Positions 1 through 9,817 are shown, counted from the stretch's first letter. The stretch is DNA of 64,000 nt from Kosakonia quasisacchari (GCF_004331415.1 NZ_SJOP01000009.1:124001-188000), one strand, 5' to 3'. Numbers and translations: made by a program. Notes: generated by a model from the sequence alone, not told the origin.

Positions 1-1
1 T

Positions 2-508
2 ATGCTGTGTACTTCGCACGCCATGATGCGTGATCTTGCCGAGCAATTTCGCGCCACCATGAGCCTGCCTGTATTACTGCAAGGCGAAACCAGCAAAGGT
101 CAGCTGTTGCAGCAATTTGTGAATGCCGGTAACGCCTTACTGGTGGCAACCAGCAGCTTCTGGGAAGGGGTGGACGTGCGTGGCGATACGTTATCGCTGG
201 TGATTATTGATAAGCTGCCGTTTACATCCCCGGAAGATCCCTTGTTAAAAGCGCGGATGGAAGATTGCCGTCTGCGCGGAGGCGATCCGTTTGATGAAGT
301 ACAACTGCCGGACGCGGTTATTACCCTGAAACAAGGTGTCGGGCGCTTAATTCGTGATATTGACGATCGCGGTGTGCTGGTCATTTGCGATAACCGTCTG
401 GTGATGCGCCCGTATGGCGCGGTGTTTCTCGCCAGCCTGCCGCCTGCACCACGAACCCGGGATATTCGCCGCGCGGTTGAATTCCTTGCCTCTCCCCCGG
501 CGCAGTAA
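2..508 (+). CDS. yoaA: YoaA helicase, C-terminal part (cut by window start)
   Basis: This is the last 168 residues of a DinG/XPD-type superfamily 2 DNA helicase; the rest lies upstream of the window. YoaA is an ATP-dependent helicase linked to DNA repair and to tolerance of replication-blocking drugs. The visible part carries helicase motif V (around the SSFWEGVD segment) and motif VI (QGVGRLIR), typical of the C-terminal RecA-like domain. The iron-sulfur domain and Walker A motif would be in the missing part. The gene ends 58 bases before tsaB on the same strand, as in E. coli. The ATG at base 2 is an internal codon, not the start. Confidence 0.9.
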   Translation: MLCTSHAMMRDLAEQFRATMSLPVLLQGETSKGQLLQQFVNAGNALLVATSSFWEGVDVRGDTLSLVIIDKLPFTSPEDPLLKARMEDCRLRGGDPFDEVQLPDAVITLKQGVGRLIRDIDDRGVLVICDNRLVMRPYGAVFLASLPPAPRTRDIRRAVEFLASPPAQ

Positions 509-566
509 TTTACTGCGGACTGTGGTAAGATGCGCGCCATTTTGTTTTTCATGGACTGCTATTCCC

Positions 567-1262
567 ATGCGCATTCTGGCTATTGATACTGCCACAGAAG
601 CTTGTTCTGTCGCCTTATGGAACGATGGAATAACCTTCGCTCACTTCGAACTTTGCCCACGTGAACACACACAACGCATCCTGCCGCTGGTCAGGGATGT
701 GCTTGGCGATGCTGAACTTAAACTGACGCAGCTGGACGCACTGGCCTTTGGTCGTGGCCCGGGGAGCTTTACCGGCGTGCGCATCGGCATTGGCATTGCG
801 CAGGGGCTGGCGCTCGGCGCTGAACTGCCGATGATTGGCGTGTCAACGCTGGCGACAATGGCGCAGGGCGCGTGGCGTAAAATGGGCGCGACCCGTGTGT
901 TGGCGGCAATTGATGCGCGGATGGGCGAAGTCTACTGGGCAGAATATCAGCGCGATGAAAATGGCGTCTGGCACGGCGAAGAGACGGAAACGGTGTTAAA
1001 ACCGGAAGCCGTAACTGAACGTTTGCAGCAGTTAAATGGCGAATGGGCGATGGTCGGTACTGGCTGGCCCGCATGGCCCGATATGAGCAACAACAGTACG
1101 GCTACACTGCGCGATGGTGAGATCTTATTGCCCGCCGCAGAAGATATGCTGCCCATTGCTCGTCAACTGTTGGCTGCACAGAAAACCGTCGCCGTTGAAC
1201 ACGCCGAACCGGTTTATTTACGTAACGAAGTGGCGTGGAAGAAACTTCCTGGCCGGGAATGA
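567..1262 (+). CDS. tsaB: tRNA threonylcarbamoyladenosine modification protein TsaB
   Basis: A 231-residue protein, the same length as E. coli TsaB (YeaZ). It is the inactive partner that pairs with TsaD and, with TsaE and TsaC, makes the t6A modification at position 37 of tRNAs reading ANN codons in the cytoplasm. The N-terminal start [12 protein letters not shown] and the [13 protein letters not shown] segment are family hallmarks of the ASKHA fold. The frame is open further upstream to 414, but the ATG at 567 gives the family N-terminus, so the longer start overlapping yoaA is rejected. It lies between yoaA and the Slp-type lipoprotein gene, as in E. coli. Confidence 0.96.
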   Translation: MRILAIDTATEACSVALWNDGITFAHFELCPREHTQRILPLVRDVLGDAELKLTQLDALAFGRGPGSFTGVRIGIGIAQGLALGAELPMIGVSTLATMAQGAWRKMGATRVLAAIDARMGEVYWAEYQRDENGVWHGEETETVLKPEAVTERLQQLNGEWAMVGTGWPAWPDMSNNSTATLRDGEILLPAAEDMLPIARQLLAAQKTVAVEHAEPVYLRNEVAWKKLPGRE

Positions 1263-1298
1263 ATCTCAGTAGTATCCACTGGGGTAAGGAGTCGCATC

Positions 1299-1892
1299 AT
1301 GGCGGGTCAAAAGAATGTTGTGCGCGGATTGCTGGCTGGGCTGGCAATCGCGGTATTAAGTGGTTGTGTTTCTGTGCCTGACGCGATTAAAGGAACCAGT
1401 CCCACGCCGCAGGATGATTTAGTGCGGGTGATGAGTGCGCCGTCGCTGTATGTCGGCCAGGAAGCCCGCTTCGGCGGTAAAGTGGTTGATATCCAAAATC
1501 AGCAGGGGAAAACCCGGCTTGAAATCGCCGCCGTCCCGCTCGACAGCGGCGCGCGTCCGGTGCTGGGCGAGCCATCCGTAGGGCGCATCTTTGCAGACGT
1601 GAATGGTTTTCTCGATCCAGACGACTTCCGCAATCAACTAGTGACCGTGGTTGGCCCGATAACCGGTACGGCCGACGGCAAAATTGGCAACGCACCGTAT
1701 AAATTTATGGTCATGCAGGCAAATGGCTACAAACGCTGGCGATTAACCCAGCAGGTGATGTTGCCGCCGCAGCCCATCGACCCGTGGTATTGGGGACCGG
1801 GACCGCACCCACGCGCGTGGCATGGCGGGTACGGTGGATGGGGCTGGTTCCCCCCCGAGCCTGCGCGAGTCGAGACGGTCGTAACAGAGTAA
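1299..1892 (+). CDS. yeaY: Slp-family outer membrane lipoprotein YeaY
   Basis: A 197-residue lipoprotein of the Slp (starvation lipoprotein) family. The N-terminus has two basic residues, a hydrophobic stretch and a lipobox LSGC, so the mature protein should start at Cys23 and be anchored by lipid in the outer membrane. The C-terminal tail is rich in Trp, Pro and Gly. A good ribosome site (GTAAGGAG) lies 9 bases before the ATG. It follows tsaB by 36 bases and probably shares its transcript; a strong terminator follows. The exact role of YeaY is not known. Confidence 0.9.
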   Translation: MAGQKNVVRGLLAGLAIAVLSGCVSVPDAIKGTSPTPQDDLVRVMSAPSLYVGQEARFGGKVVDIQNQQGKTRLEIAAVPLDSGARPVLGEPSVGRIFADVNGFLDPDDFRNQLVTVVGPITGTADGKIGNAPYKFMVMQANGYKRWRLTQQVMLPPQPIDPWYWGPGPHPRAWHGGYGGWGWFPPEPARVETVVTE

Positions 1893-1915
1893 TTTCTTGT
1901 TTTATCAAGAAAACG

Positions 1916-1941
1916 AAACAGCGGCTAAGCCGCTGTTTTTT
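1916..1941 (+). terminator. Rho-independent terminator after yeaY
   Basis: A perfect 10-bp stem (AAACAGCGGC / GCCGCTGTTT) with a TAA loop followed by a run of T. It ends the yoaA-tsaB-yeaY direction of transcription 24 bases after the yeaY stop. Confidence 0.9.
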
Positions 1942-2009
1942 ATATTGGGCTATGTATAAGAAAAATAATTAGTGACGCGCTTCGCAACCTTCAATCCGCT
2001 TAATTAATA

Positions 2010-2027
2010 AACTGGTACGCTGAGTTA
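2010..2027 (+). promoter_or_regulatory. Candidate FadR operator upstream of fadD
   Basis: The sequence AACTGGTACGCTGAGTTA resembles the FadR consensus (core CTGGTNNGANNNGTT). It lies about 70-90 bases before the fadD start, where E. coli fadD has its FadR operators. FadR represses fadD until long-chain acyl-CoA releases it. The assignment rests on motif likeness plus the downstream gene. Confidence 0.6.
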
Positions 2028-2098
2028 ATATTATGTTAACGGCTTGTTTATTAACTGGGGTTGTGATGACCAAGAATACTCATTTTAGAGGTGATGCA

Positions 2099-3784
2099 TT
2101 GAAGAAGGTTTGGCTAAACCGGTATCCCGCCGATGTTCCGGCGGAGATCAATCCTGACCGTTATCAATCCCTGGTTGAATTATTTGAACACTCCACGGCG
2201 CGTTACGCCGACCAGCCTGCGTTTATCAACATGGGCGAGGTAATGACGTTCCGTAAACTTGAAGAGCGTAGTCGGGCGTTTGCGGCTTATTTACAGCAGG
2301 GGCTGGGGCTGCAAAAAGGCGATCGCGTTGCGTTGATGATGCCGAACCTGCTGCAATACCCGGTGGCGCTGTTTGGTATCTTGCGCGCCGGGATGATCGT
2401 GGTGAACGTCAACCCGCTTTATACCCCGCGTGAGCTGGAGCACCAGCTTAATGACAGCGGTGCTGCCGCGATTGTTATTGTGTCGAATTTCGCCCATACG
2501 CTGGAAAAGATCGTTGATAAAACCCAAGTGCGGCATGTCATTTTGACGCGCATGGGCGACCAGCTTTCCCCGGCAAAAGGAACGCTGGTGAACTTCGTTG
2601 TGAAATATGTGAAACGGCTGGTACCGAAGTATCATCTGCCGGACGCGATTTCCTTTCGCCGGGCGCTGCAGACCGGTTACCGCTTGCAGTACATCAAACC
2701 CGAAGTGGTTGCCGAAGATCTCGCCTTCCTGCAATACACCGGCGGCACAACCGGCGTGGCGAAAGGGGCCATGCTGACGCACCGCAATATGCTGGCAAAC
2801 CTTGAACAGGTGAACGCGACCTACGGGCCGCTGCTGCATCGCGGAAAAGAACTGGTGGTGACAGCGCTGCCGCTGTACCACATTTTCGCGCTGACCATGA
2901 ACTGTCTGCTGTTTATTGAGCTCGGCGGCCAAAACCTGTTGATTACCAACCCGCGCGATATTCCTGGGCTGGTGAAGGAGCTTGGTAAATATCCGTTTAC
3001 GGCCATGACCGGCGTGAACACGCTGTTCAACGCCTTGCTGAATAATGAAGATTTCCGCAAGCTGGACTTCTCCTCGCTGCACCTTTCTGCCGGTGGCGGG
3101 ATGCCTGTTCAGCAAGCCGTTGCCGATCGGTGGGTGAAATTAACCGGTCAGTATCTGCTGGAAGGTTACGGTCTGACCGAATGTGCGCCGTTGGTGAGTG
3201 TGAATCCGCATGATATTGACTACCACAGCGGTAGCATCGGTCTGCCGGTTCCCTCGACGGAAGCCAAGCTGGTTGATGACGACAACAATGAAGTATTGCC
3301 TGGCGAACCGGGAGAGTTGTGCGTGAAAGGCCCACAGGTAATGCTGGGATACTGGCAGCGCCCGGACGCCACGGATGAGATCCTGCGCGACGGCTGGCTG
3401 CATACTGGCGATATTGCGGTGATGGATGGGGAAGGCTTCCTGCGCATCGTCGATCGCAAAAAAGACATGATTCTGGTTTCCGGTTTTAATGTCTATCCGA
3501 ATGAAATTGAGGATGTGGTGATGCAACATGCCGGCGTGCACGAAGTGGCGGCGGTGGGTGTACCATCGGAAAACAGCGGCGAAGCGGTGAAGATTTTCGT
3601 GGTGAAAAAAGATGCCTCGCTGAGTGAGGAGGCGCTGATCGCTTTCTGTCGTCGTCAACTGACCGGATATAAAGTGCCGAAGCTGGTTGAATTTCGCAAT
3701 GAACTGCCAAAATCGAATGTCGGCAAGATTTTAAGACGAGAATTGCGTGACGAAGCGCGTGGCAAAGTGGACAATAACGCCTGA
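2099..3784 (+). CDS. fadD: Long-chain fatty acid-CoA ligase FadD
   Basis: A 561-residue acyl-CoA synthetase, the same length as E. coli FadD. It activates exogenous fatty acids with ATP and CoA at the inner membrane, coupling FadL import to beta-oxidation. The AMP-binding signature [12 protein letters not shown], the GYGLTE segment, the LHTGD adenylate motif and the late [12 protein letters not shown] region are all present. The start is a TTG codon at 2099 ([11 protein letters not shown] follows) with AGAGGTG just upstream. In-frame ATGs at 2033 and 2066 would give an N-terminal extension unlike the family, and a TTG start is also used in E. coli. A FadR operator candidate lies upstream, and fadR itself is 6 kb away in this window. 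Confidence 0.97.
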   Translation: MKKVWLNRYPADVPAEINPDRYQSLVELFEHSTARYADQPAFINMGEVMTFRKLEERSRAFAAYLQQGLGLQKGDRVALMMPNLLQYPVALFGILRAGMIVVNVNPLYTPRELEHQLNDSGAAAIVIVSNFAHTLEKIVDKTQVRHVILTRMGDQLSPAKGTLVNFVVKYVKRLVPKYHLPDAISFRRALQTGYRLQYIKPEVVAEDLAFLQYTGGTTGVAKGAMLTHRNMLANLEQVNATYGPLLHRGKELVVTALPLYHIFALTMNCLLFIELGGQNLLITNPRDIPGLVKELGKYPFTAMTGVNTLFNALLNNEDFRKLDFSSLHLSAGGGMPVQQAVADRWVKLTGQYLLEGYGLTECAPLVSVNPHDIDYHSGSIGLPVPSTEAKLVDDDNNEVLPGEPGELCVKGPQVMLGYWQRPDATDEILRDGWLHTGDIAVMDGEGFLRIVDRKKDMILVSGFNVYPNEIEDVVMQHAGVHEVAAVGVPSENSGEAVKIFVVKKDASLSEEALIAFCRRQLTGYKVPKLVEFRNELPKSNVGKILRRELRDEARGKVDNNA

Positions 3785-3803
3785 GCTATGCGTGAGTCCC
3801 CCT

Positions 3804-3828
3804 AACGCCGGTTAAGCCGGCGTTTTTT
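3804..3828 (+). terminator. Terminator after fadD
   Basis: An 8-bp GC-rich stem (AACGCCGG / CCGGCGTT) with a 5-base loop and six T residues, 20 bases after the fadD stop. Confidence 0.9.
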
Positions 3829-3854
3829 ATGGGCGCAACTAAAGAGAAGATGAC

Positions 3855-4982
3855 GTGAATTACCAGATGATAACGACGAACGATGCGCTGGCAGCGTTAT
3901 GTGAAGCAGCCCGCACATTTCCAGCGATTGCCCTGGATACCGAATTTGTCCGCACCCGCACCTATTATCCGCAACTGGGGTTGATCCAGCTGTATGACGG
4001 TGAACATGTGGCGCTGATTGATCCGCTGACCATCACCGACTGGACGCCGTTTCGAGATTTGCTCATCAACACCGCCGTGACCAAATATTTGCATGCGGGA
4101 AGTGAAGATCTGGAAGTGTTCCTCAATGCGTTTGGCGTACAGCCACAGCCGATGATTGACACGCAGATCCTCGCCGCGTTCTGTGGTCGTCCGCTGTCGT
4201 GGGGCTTTGCTGCGATGGTGGAAGAGTTTACAGGGCTGGTGATTGATAAGAGCGAATCCCGCACTGACTGGCTGGCGCGTCCCCTGACCGAACGCCAGTG
4301 CGATTACGCCGCCGCTGATGTGTGGTATCTGCTGCCGATCGCCGGAAAATTACTGGCTGAAACCGATCAGGCTGGAAGGCTGGATGCCGCGCTGGATGAA
4401 TGCCGCTTAATGATGCAACGCCGCCAGGAAGTGTTAGCGCCGGAAGAGGCGTGGCGCGAAATTACCAACGCATGGCAATTACGTACACGCCAGCTTGCCT
4501 GCCTGCGTTTGCTTGCCGACTGGCGGCTGCGCAAAGCGCGTGAGCGCGATTTAGCCGTCAACTTTGTGGTGCGTGAAGAGAATCTGTGGGCAGTGGCGCG
4601 TTATATGCCTGGCAGTATGGGCGAGCTGGATAGTATTGGTCTTTCCGGTAGCGAAATCCGCTTCCATGGCAAAACGCTGCTGGCGCTGGTTGCGCAGGCG
4701 CAGGCATTGCCGGAAGAGGCGCTGCCAGAACCGCTGCTTAACCTGATGGATATGCCAGGTTATCGTAAGGCCTTCAAAGCTATCAAAGCGCTGGTGCAGG
4801 CCATCAGCGAAAGTCAGAACATTAGCGCTGAGCTGTTGGCATCACGTCGGCAGATTAATCAATTACTCAACTGGCACTGGAAATTGAAACCGCAAAATTC
4901 GTCACCGGAATTAATTAGCGGCTGGCGCGGGGAATTGATGGCCGATCAGCTGAAAATATTACTTGCGGAATATCCGCGTTAA
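3855..4982 (+). CDS. rnd: Ribonuclease D
   Basis: A 375-residue 3'-to-5' exoribonuclease, the same length as E. coli RNase D, which helps mature the 3' ends of tRNAs and small stable RNAs. The DEDD catalytic residues appear as D28 and E30 (ALDTEF), the HAGSEDLEVF segment and the YAAADVWYLL segment. Two helical HRDC domains make up the C-terminal half. Translation starts at GTG 3855 after an AGAAGATGA ribosome site; the E. coli gene also uses a weak non-ATG start. The gene is followed by a terminator shared with the convergent min genes. Confidence 0.96.
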   Translation: MNYQMITTNDALAALCEAARTFPAIALDTEFVRTRTYYPQLGLIQLYDGEHVALIDPLTITDWTPFRDLLINTAVTKYLHAGSEDLEVFLNAFGVQPQPMIDTQILAAFCGRPLSWGFAAMVEEFTGLVIDKSESRTDWLARPLTERQCDYAAADVWYLLPIAGKLLAETDQAGRLDAALDECRLMMQRRQEVLAPEEAWREITNAWQLRTRQLACLRLLADWRLRKARERDLAVNFVVREENLWAVARYMPGSMGELDSIGLSGSEIRFHGKTLLALVAQAQALPEEALPEPLLNLMDMPGYRKAFKAIKALVQAISESQNISAELLASRRQINQLLNWHWKLKPQNSSPELISGWRGELMADQLKILLAEYPR

Positions 4983-5021
4983 ATACTGTAAATAAATACA
5001 GCTTATTTGCGGAAATAAAAT

Positions 5022-5052
5022 AAAAAAGGCAGAAAATATTCTGCCTTTTTTT
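5022..5052. terminator. Bidirectional terminator between rnd and minE
   Basis: A 13-bp stem with an A run on one side and a T run on the other (AAAAAAGGCAGAA / TTCTGCCTTTTTT). It can stop transcription from both the rnd and the minCDE directions. Confidence 0.93.
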
Positions 5053-5072
5053 ATCCCTGTATGGGAGGGAAT

Positions 5073-5339
5073 CTATTTTGTCTCTTCGGTTTCCGGTAGG
5101 GTGACGTTGAGTTCCAGAATGGAAATATCATCCCCTTTTTGCTCCAGTTGCACCGACACCATTTCCGGATCGATTTGCACATATTTGCAGATCACTTCCA
5201 GAATGTCCCGCTTGAGTTGCGGTAAATAATGCGGTTCAGCATCGCTGCGGCGGCGTTCTGCGACAATAATTTGCAGACGCTCTTTCGCAATGCTAGCGGT
5301 GTTCTTTTTTCTGGAGAGAAAAAAGTCGAGTAATGCCAT
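5073..5339 (-). CDS. minE: Cell division topological specificity factor MinE
   Basis: An 88-residue protein of standard MinE length. It stimulates the MinD ATPase at the membrane and drives the pole-to-pole oscillation that keeps the division ring at midcell. The N-terminus [12 protein letters not shown] is the membrane-targeting segment, followed by the MinD-contact helix and the C-terminal dimer domain that gives topological control. It is the last gene of minC-minD-minE and starts 3 bases after the minD stop, so the two are translationally close. Confidence 0.98.
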   Translation of the reverse strand: MALLDFFLSRKKNTASIAKERLQIIVAERRRSDAEPHYLPQLKRDILEVICKYVQIDPEMVSVQLEQKGDDISILELNVTLPETEETK

Positions 5340-5342
5340 AAC

Positions 5343-6155
5343 TTATCCTCCGAACAGGCGTTTGAGGAAACCTTTCTTCTCTTCTTCAATGAAGCGGAAA
5401 GGACGATCTTCTCCCAGCAGACGTTCCACGGCATCGGCATAAGCTTTGCCGGCGTCAGCATCGGTATCCAAAATAACGGGTTCACCCTGGTTTGACGCAC
5501 GTAATACCGACTGATCTTCCGGGATCACGCCAATCAGTTTGATACGCAGGATTTCCAGCACATCTTCCATACTGAGCATGTCACCACGGTTTACGCGGCC
5601 CGGGTTATAACGGGTGAGCAGCAGATGCTCTTTAATCGGCTCGTCGCCATTTTCCGCGCGGCGGGATTTCGACGCCAGAATGCCGAGAATTCGGTCAGAG
5701 TCACGCACGGAAGAGACTTCCGGGTTGGTGGTAATAATCGCTTCATCAGCGAAGTAGAGCGCCATCAATGCGCCAGTCTCAATGCCTGCCGGGGAGTCGC
5801 AGACGATAAAATCAAAGTCCATTTTCTTCAGGTCTTCCAGCACTTTATCGACGCCTTCACGAGTAAGCGCGTCTTTATCGCGTGTTTGCGATGCCGGGAG
5901 AATGAAGAGGTTCTCAGTGCGTTTATCTTTGATTAACGCCTGGTTGAGTGTGGCATCGCCCTGAATAACGTTAACGAAATCATAAACTACACGGCGCTCG
6001 CAGCCCATAATAAGGTCGAGGTTACGCAGGCCGATATCGAAATCGATAACAACGGTCTTTTTGCCCTTCTGGGCTAAACCAGTAGCGATGGCCGCGCTGG
6101 AGGTGGTCTTGCCAACGCCCCCTTTACCCGAAGTAACAACAATAATGCGTGCCAT
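5343..6155 (-). CDS. minD: Septum site-determining ATPase MinD
   Basis: A 270-residue deviant Walker-type ATPase, the same length as E. coli MinD. The P-loop GKGGVGKT covers residues 10-17, with the signature lysine at 11. The C-terminal amphipathic helix ending in KKGFLKRLFGG is the membrane-targeting sequence. ATP-bound MinD dimers recruit MinC to the membrane and are released by MinE. It lies between minC (22 bases upstream) and minE. Confidence 0.98.
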   Translation of the reverse strand: MARIIVVTSGKGGVGKTTSSAAIATGLAQKGKKTVVIDFDIGLRNLDLIMGCERRVVYDFVNVIQGDATLNQALIKDKRTENLFILPASQTRDKDALTREGVDKVLEDLKKMDFDFIVCDSPAGIETGALMALYFADEAIITTNPEVSSVRDSDRILGILASKSRRAENGDEPIKEHLLLTRYNPGRVNRGDMLSMEDVLEILRIKLIGVIPEDQSVLRASNQGEPVILDTDADAGKAYADAVERLLGEDRPFRFIEEEKKGFLKRLFGG

Positions 6156-6177
6156 AGGAGTTCCTTGTTAAAAGGGC

Positions 6178-6870
6178 TTAATTTAAGGGTTGAATTGTCA
6201 AAGCGTCGTTGGCCAACTGCAAACGCGCCGCTTTGCCATAAAATTCGGCCGGGATTTGATCGCTCAGCCAGTATTCCCCCGCAATGGAGACCAGCTCCGG
6301 CGTGAGATGAGAACAGAATATTTGAGCGTCTTTATCGCCACTGGCGCCTGCCAGCGCACGACCGCGCATCATGCCATAGACATGAATATTGCCATCGGCG
6401 ATTAGCTCCGCGCCCGCGCTAACGTGGCTGGTCACAATCAAATCACAGTTTGGTGCATAAATGCGCTGGCCGGAACGCACCGGCGCGTCAATTAAGCGTG
6501 TTTTTGTGACCGGTGCTGCAACCGGCGTCGGTTCCGGTGCGCGCTCTTTACGCGGTGCTTTCTCTTTCCCTTCCGTCAGCAGGGGAAGACCCGCGCGTTC
6601 AACTTCAGCCTTCAGTTCTGGATCTTTGCAACCGCTGATGCCAACCACATGTAAATCTGTTGTGGTGATAGCCTGCAACAGCGCGGGCCAGTTAACCGCG
6701 CCTTCCAACGCAGAAACATTGACAACGATAGGAGCGTGCAGCAAAAAAGCGGGAGCCTGAGCGATTTTGTCTTCTAACGCCTGACGAATAACCTCGGGTT
6801 TTGCATCATGCAAGTGAACCACTGATAAGGTAAAACTACTGCCTTTTAGCTCGATGGGCGTATTTGACAT
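6178..6870 (-). CDS. minC: Septum formation inhibitor MinC
   Basis: A 230-residue protein close to E. coli MinC (231). The N-terminal domain inhibits FtsZ polymerisation. The C-terminal beta-helix, with the [11 protein letters not shown] and [11 protein letters not shown] segments, dimerises and binds MinD. A Pro/Ala/Lys-rich linker joins them. The frame stays open upstream to 7116, but ATG 6870 ([10 protein letters not shown]) is the conserved start; the extension runs across the minC-ycgL promoter region and is not family sequence. It is transcribed away from ycgL and is first in minCDE. Confidence 0.96.
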   Translation of the reverse strand: MSNTPIELKGSSFTLSVVHLHDAKPEVIRQALEDKIAQAPAFLLHAPIVVNVSALEGAVNWPALLQAITTTDLHVVGISGCKDPELKAEVERAGLPLLTEGKEKAPRKERAPEPTPVAAPVTKTRLIDAPVRSGQRIYAPNCDLIVTSHVSAGAELIADGNIHVYGMMRGRALAGASGDKDAQIFCSHLTPELVSIAGEYWLSDQIPAEFYGKAARLQLANDALTIQPLN

Positions 6871-6992
6871 CCTGACCTTACTCATTTTGCTATTATCACC
6901 CGCATATTGAGTGATATTCCGAAGACTATCAGGCATGTTATAGTCACTATTATTTTCAGGCAAGTAACCTCCCGATAATTCCGAGTAAAAGT

Positions 6993-7268
6993 ATGTTTTG
7001 TGTGATCTATCGAAGTGCCCGACGCGATCAGACTTATCTGTACGTCGAAAAAAGAGACGATTTTTCCCGTGTGCCGGAAGCATTAATGCAAAGTTTCGGT
7101 CAGCCGCAGTTGGCAATGATTCTGCCGCTTGATGGTCGTAAGAAATTAGTCGGTGCAGATTTAGAAAAAGTAAAAGAGGCGTTAATTTCGCAGGGCTATT
7201 ATTTGCAACTGCCTCCGCCGCAAGAGAATTTATTGAAGCAGCATCTCGCCGACCAGGGTAAAGAATAA
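6993..7268 (+). CDS. ycgL: YcgL family protein
   Basis: A 91-residue cytoplasmic protein of the YcgL domain family. The [15 protein letters not shown] start and the LPLDGRKKL and [10 protein letters not shown] segments are conserved in the family. Its biochemical role is not established. The annotated E. coli protein has a slightly longer N-terminus; here the ATG at 6993 gives the conserved MFCVIYRS start. It is divergent from minC with a 122-base shared upstream region. Confidence 0.92.
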   Translation: MFCVIYRSARRDQTYLYVEKRDDFSRVPEALMQSFGQPQLAMILPLDGRKKLVGADLEKVKEALISQGYYLQLPPPQENLLKQHLADQGKE

Positions 7269-7280
7269 TCCTGCGGCAAT

Positions 7281-7310
7281 AACGGCGGATCTCTCCGCCG
7301 TTTCTTATTT
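7281..7310 (+). terminator. Probable terminator after ycgL
   Basis: A 9-bp stem (AACGGCGGA / TCCGCCGTT) with a TCTC loop followed by a T-rich stretch, 12 bases after the ycgL stop. Confidence 0.75.
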
Positions 7311-7414
7311 ATGCCTGTTGTATCGCCGTAACATATTGGCATTTGACAAACCGCCGGGTGGCGCGGATAGTCATTTTTCGCTCATGTTCAATGTGTTACC
7401 GGAGGTCGAACACC

Positions 7415-8074
7415 ATGTATCAACATCATAACTGGCAGGGCGCTCTGCTGGATTTCCCGGTGAGTAAAGTGGTTTGCGTTGGCAGCAACTATGCGAAACA
7501 TATTAAGGAGATGGGGAGCGCTACCCCAGAAGAGCCGGTACTGTTTATCAAACCCGAAACTGCGCTGTGCGATATTCGTCAGCCGCTGGCTCTGCCGCAG
7601 GATTTTGGTTCGGTCCACCATGAAGTTGAACTGGCGGTGCTGATTGGCGCAACGCTGCGCCAGGCGACGGAAGATCATGTGAAAAAAGCGATTGCCGGTT
7701 ATGGTGTCGCACTCGATCTGACGTTGCGCGATCTGCAAAGCAAAATGAAAAAAGCCGGACAGCCATGGGAAAAAGCGAAAGGGTTCGATAATTCCTGCCC
7801 GATCTCAGGGTTTATCCCGGCGGCGGAATTCCAAAGCGATCCGCAAAACACCACGCTTGGGCTAAAAATCAACGGTGAAGTGCGCCAGCAGGGCACCACT
7901 GCAGATATGATTCATAAAATTATTCCGCTGATTGCCTATATGAGCCGCTTCTTCACCTTAAAAGCCGGCGATGTCATTCTAACCGGCACGCCAGAAGGGG
8001 TAGGGCCATTGAACAGTGGCGATGAGCTGGAAGTCAGTTTTGACGGGCTTGCGTTAACGACCCGCGTGCTTTAA
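7415..8074 (+). CDS. ycgM: Fumarylacetoacetate hydrolase family protein YcgM
   Basis: A 219-residue member of the fumarylacetoacetase (FAH) family, the same length as E. coli YcgM. FAH-family enzymes are metal-dependent hydrolases, decarboxylases or isomerases of 2-oxo-acid compounds. The metal ligands are expected in the HHEVELAVLIG segment and at the conserved Asp in ALDLTLRDLQ; the LTGTPEGVGP loop near the C-terminus is also typical. Start ATG 7415 has GGAGG nearby; the longer frame from 7343 covers non-conserved sequence. A hairpin without a T run lies just after the stop. Confidence 0.93.
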   Translation: MYQHHNWQGALLDFPVSKVVCVGSNYAKHIKEMGSATPEEPVLFIKPETALCDIRQPLALPQDFGSVHHEVELAVLIGATLRQATEDHVKKAIAGYGVALDLTLRDLQSKMKKAGQPWEKAKGFDNSCPISGFIPAAEFQSDPQNTTLGLKINGEVRQQGTTADMIHKIIPLIAYMSRFFTLKAGDVILTGTPEGVGPLNSGDELEVSFDGLALTTRVL

Positions 8075-8166
8075 AGCAGTTTGCCGCCTTTATTGGCGGC
8101 AAAACTTGCATCCGCATGCCAGACTGGTTATAAGGTGCACCCTGGATTTCAACGGCGGATTTCATC

Positions 8167-8613
8167 ATGAGCGACACTCCTTTCTGGCAAAGCAAAACCC
8201 TCGACCAAATGACGGACGCGGAGTGGGAGTCGCTGTGTGACGGCTGCGGGCAGTGCTGCCTGCATAAACTGATGGATGAAGACACTGACGAAATCTATTT
8301 CACCAATGTCGCCTGTCGCCAGCTAAACATAAAAACCTGCCAGTGCCGCAACTATGAACGCCGCTTCGAATATGAGCCGGACTGCATCAAGCTGACCCGC
8401 GAAAATCTCCCCACTTTCGAATGGCTGCCGCCAAGCTGTGCTTATCGTCTGCTGGCGGAAGGAAAGGCATTGCCGCTGTGGCATCCGCTGCGCACAGGCT
8501 CAAAAGCCGCCATGCATGCTGAACGTATTTCGGTACGCCACATTGCAGTGAAAGAGTCAGAAGTTCGCGACTGGCAGGAGCATATCCTTAATAAGCCTGA
8601 ATGGGCGGACTAA
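8167..8613 (+). CDS. ycgN: UPF0260 protein YcgN, Cys-rich
   Basis: A 148-residue cytoplasmic protein of the UPF0260 / YkgJ-like cysteine cluster family. Cysteines in [22 protein letters not shown] and at two later positions form the conserved cluster, which is likely to bind metal or an iron-sulfur centre. No function is established. E. coli YcgN is a few residues longer at the N-terminus. The 3' end overlaps a convergent membrane-protein gene by 26 bases. Confidence 0.92.
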   Translation: MSDTPFWQSKTLDQMTDAEWESLCDGCGQCCLHKLMDEDTDEIYFTNVACRQLNIKTCQCRNYERRFEYEPDCIKLTRENLPTFEWLPPSCAYRLLAEGKALPLWHPLRTGSKAAMHAERISVRHIAVKESEVRDWQEHILNKPEWAD

Positions 8614-8887
8614 AGAAAACGTCATAAATCACCGAGACAATCAGTAGCCAACAGGGCAGGGAAAAGTGAAGAACTGCTCTCTTATCACGGTTGCGGTTGA
8701 GGGGCAGCAAGATAACGAAAGTGATGAGCAGACAGGCCAGCAATAGCCCGGTCAGAAGCGCACTTGTGGCAGCAATATGCAAGGCCACATAGAGAATAAA
8801 AGAAGAGACAATGGCGAACAGCCTAATCTTCTGCGTAAAAAAGACTGTCCCTAATACGAAATAAATGAGTGCGATAACGCCTTCCAC
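8588..8887 (-). CDS. Small integral membrane protein of unknown function
   Basis: A 99-residue, very hydrophobic protein with about three predicted membrane segments (residues roughly 5-20, 25-62 possibly as two helices, and 77-95), separated by a basic loop NRNRDKR. I do not recognise the family. I prefer the GTG at 8887 because an AAGG ribosome site lies 9 bases ahead of it, whereas the ATG at 8896 directly abuts that site. It sits between ycgN and dsbB, where E. coli carries hlyE and umuDC. The convergent 26-base overlap with ycgN leaves no room for a terminator between them. Confidence 0.55.
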   Translation of the reverse strand: MEGVIALIYFVLGTVFFTQKIRLFAIVSSFILYVALHIAATSALLTGLLLACLLITFVILLPLNRNRDKRAVLHFSLPCWLLIVSVIYDVFFSPPIQAY

Positions 8888-8956
8888 TCGAACCATCCTT
8901 TTCGCTGAGGGTAATAGTTACTTCTTTGTGAATGTTGCCTTTATCCGAAACCCGTC

Positions 8957-8982
8957 AAAAAAAACGCTCCCGAGGGAGCGTT
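8957..8982 (-). terminator. Terminator after dsbB
   Basis: An 8-bp stem (AACGCTCC / GGAGCGTT) with a 4-base loop immediately after the dsbB stop, with an A run on the + strand that reads as a U run in the dsbB transcript. Confidence 0.88.
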
Positions 8983-8985
8983 CTG

Positions 8986-9516
8986 TTAGCGACCAAATAG
9001 ATCGCGTTTTTTCGGCTTGAATGGCTGGGCAATCAGCACCAGCAGGGCAACAACCAGATAAGCAACAAAAATACCCAATAACCATTGTGGCATTTCCAGC
9101 GTCAGGAATGACCACTGGCGCTCGGCGCAGTCACCGGAAGCCACAAACACCTGCGGCAGCCATTTGTCCAGCGGCAGCCAGGTTGGAAAACGTGCGGCAA
9201 AATCGCAGGTCAGAAATGGCGATGGATGTAACTGGATCATGGTGTGTTCCCAGGCCAGCTGGATGCCGCGCCAGGCGCTGTAGATCCAGATAGCCAGAGC
9301 GACATAACGTAACGGCGTTTTCGGTGCAATGGCACCCACAATACCTGCGCCCATTACGCCAAAGAGCGCGCTGCGTTCATAAATGCACAGGACGCACGGT
9401 TTCAGCAGCATGACATGCTGGAACCACAATGCGACCATTTCAAGCGCAAACGCTGTTAGCGCCATCAAAAGCCAGGCGCCGCGCCCGTGTGAGCACCCGT
9501 TTAAATATCGCAACAT
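8986..9516 (-). CDS. dsbB: Disulfide bond formation protein DsbB
   Basis: A 176-residue inner membrane quinone reductase that reoxidises periplasmic DsbA and passes electrons to ubiquinone or menaquinone. It has four membrane helices. The first catalytic pair is C41-C44 (CVLC) in the first periplasmic loop, and the second corresponds to C104 and C130 in E. coli ([17 protein letters not shown]). ATG 9516 gives the family start MLRYLN and has an AGGGA site 7 bases ahead; the upstream ATG at 9522 is too close to that site. nhaB, which separates dsbB from fadR in E. coli, is absent. Confidence 0.96.
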   Translation of the reverse strand: MLRYLNGCSHGRGAWLLMALTAFALEMVALWFQHVMLLKPCVLCIYERSALFGVMGAGIVGAIAPKTPLRYVALAIWIYSAWRGIQLAWEHTMIQLHPSPFLTCDFAARFPTWLPLDKWLPQVFVASGDCAERQWSFLTLEMPQWLLGIFVAYLVVALLVLIAQPFKPKKRDLFGR

Positions 9517-9799
9517 AATCATTTCCCTGGGAGATGCGTAGACAAAGCAGTGTAAACGAAATCATTGCGCAGGCCACTAGCGGGCAAGAAAATAATGCGT
9601 AATCGAATGTTTATCATGCGGAAAGTCAAACCTGACAACAAAGTGCTGCTATTTAAGCAACAAAATATTATGCGCGCTGTGGCGCAAAGATTTCGGATGA
9701 AAGCCCTGCTGCTTCTGTGGATAAGTGTCGATAAATCGCCAAAATGGATCCCCGATCCCCTTTTTTCTTCATGAGGTACGCTACCTGCACTGGGTGCGG

Positions 9800-9817
9800 T
9801 CTGGTATGATGAGTGTC
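9800..9817 (+). promoter_or_regulatory. Likely fadR promoter -10 region, FadR-operator-like
   Basis: TGGTATGAT at 9802-9810 is an extended -10 element (TG-N-TATGAT) about 40 bases upstream of fadR. The surrounding sequence TCTGGTATGATGAGTGTC also resembles a FadR operator and shares CTGGTA..TGAGT with the site before fadD. The rest of the 332-base gap from 9517 to 9848 shows no convincing gene; a 69-codon open frame in it lacks support. Confidence 0.5.

Noticed and set aside
2291-3115. 274-codon minus-strand frame inside fadD
   Set aside because: Antisense shadow of a highly conserved GC-rich gene; no recognisable family.
8078-8107. Hairpin after ycgM as a terminator
   Set aside because: The stem is good but there is no T run, so it is not called as a terminator; it may stabilise the mRNA end.
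9565-9774. 69-codon + frame between dsbB and fadR
   Set aside because: Composition is not protein-like, there is no clear ribosome site, and it lies in fadR promoter DNA.
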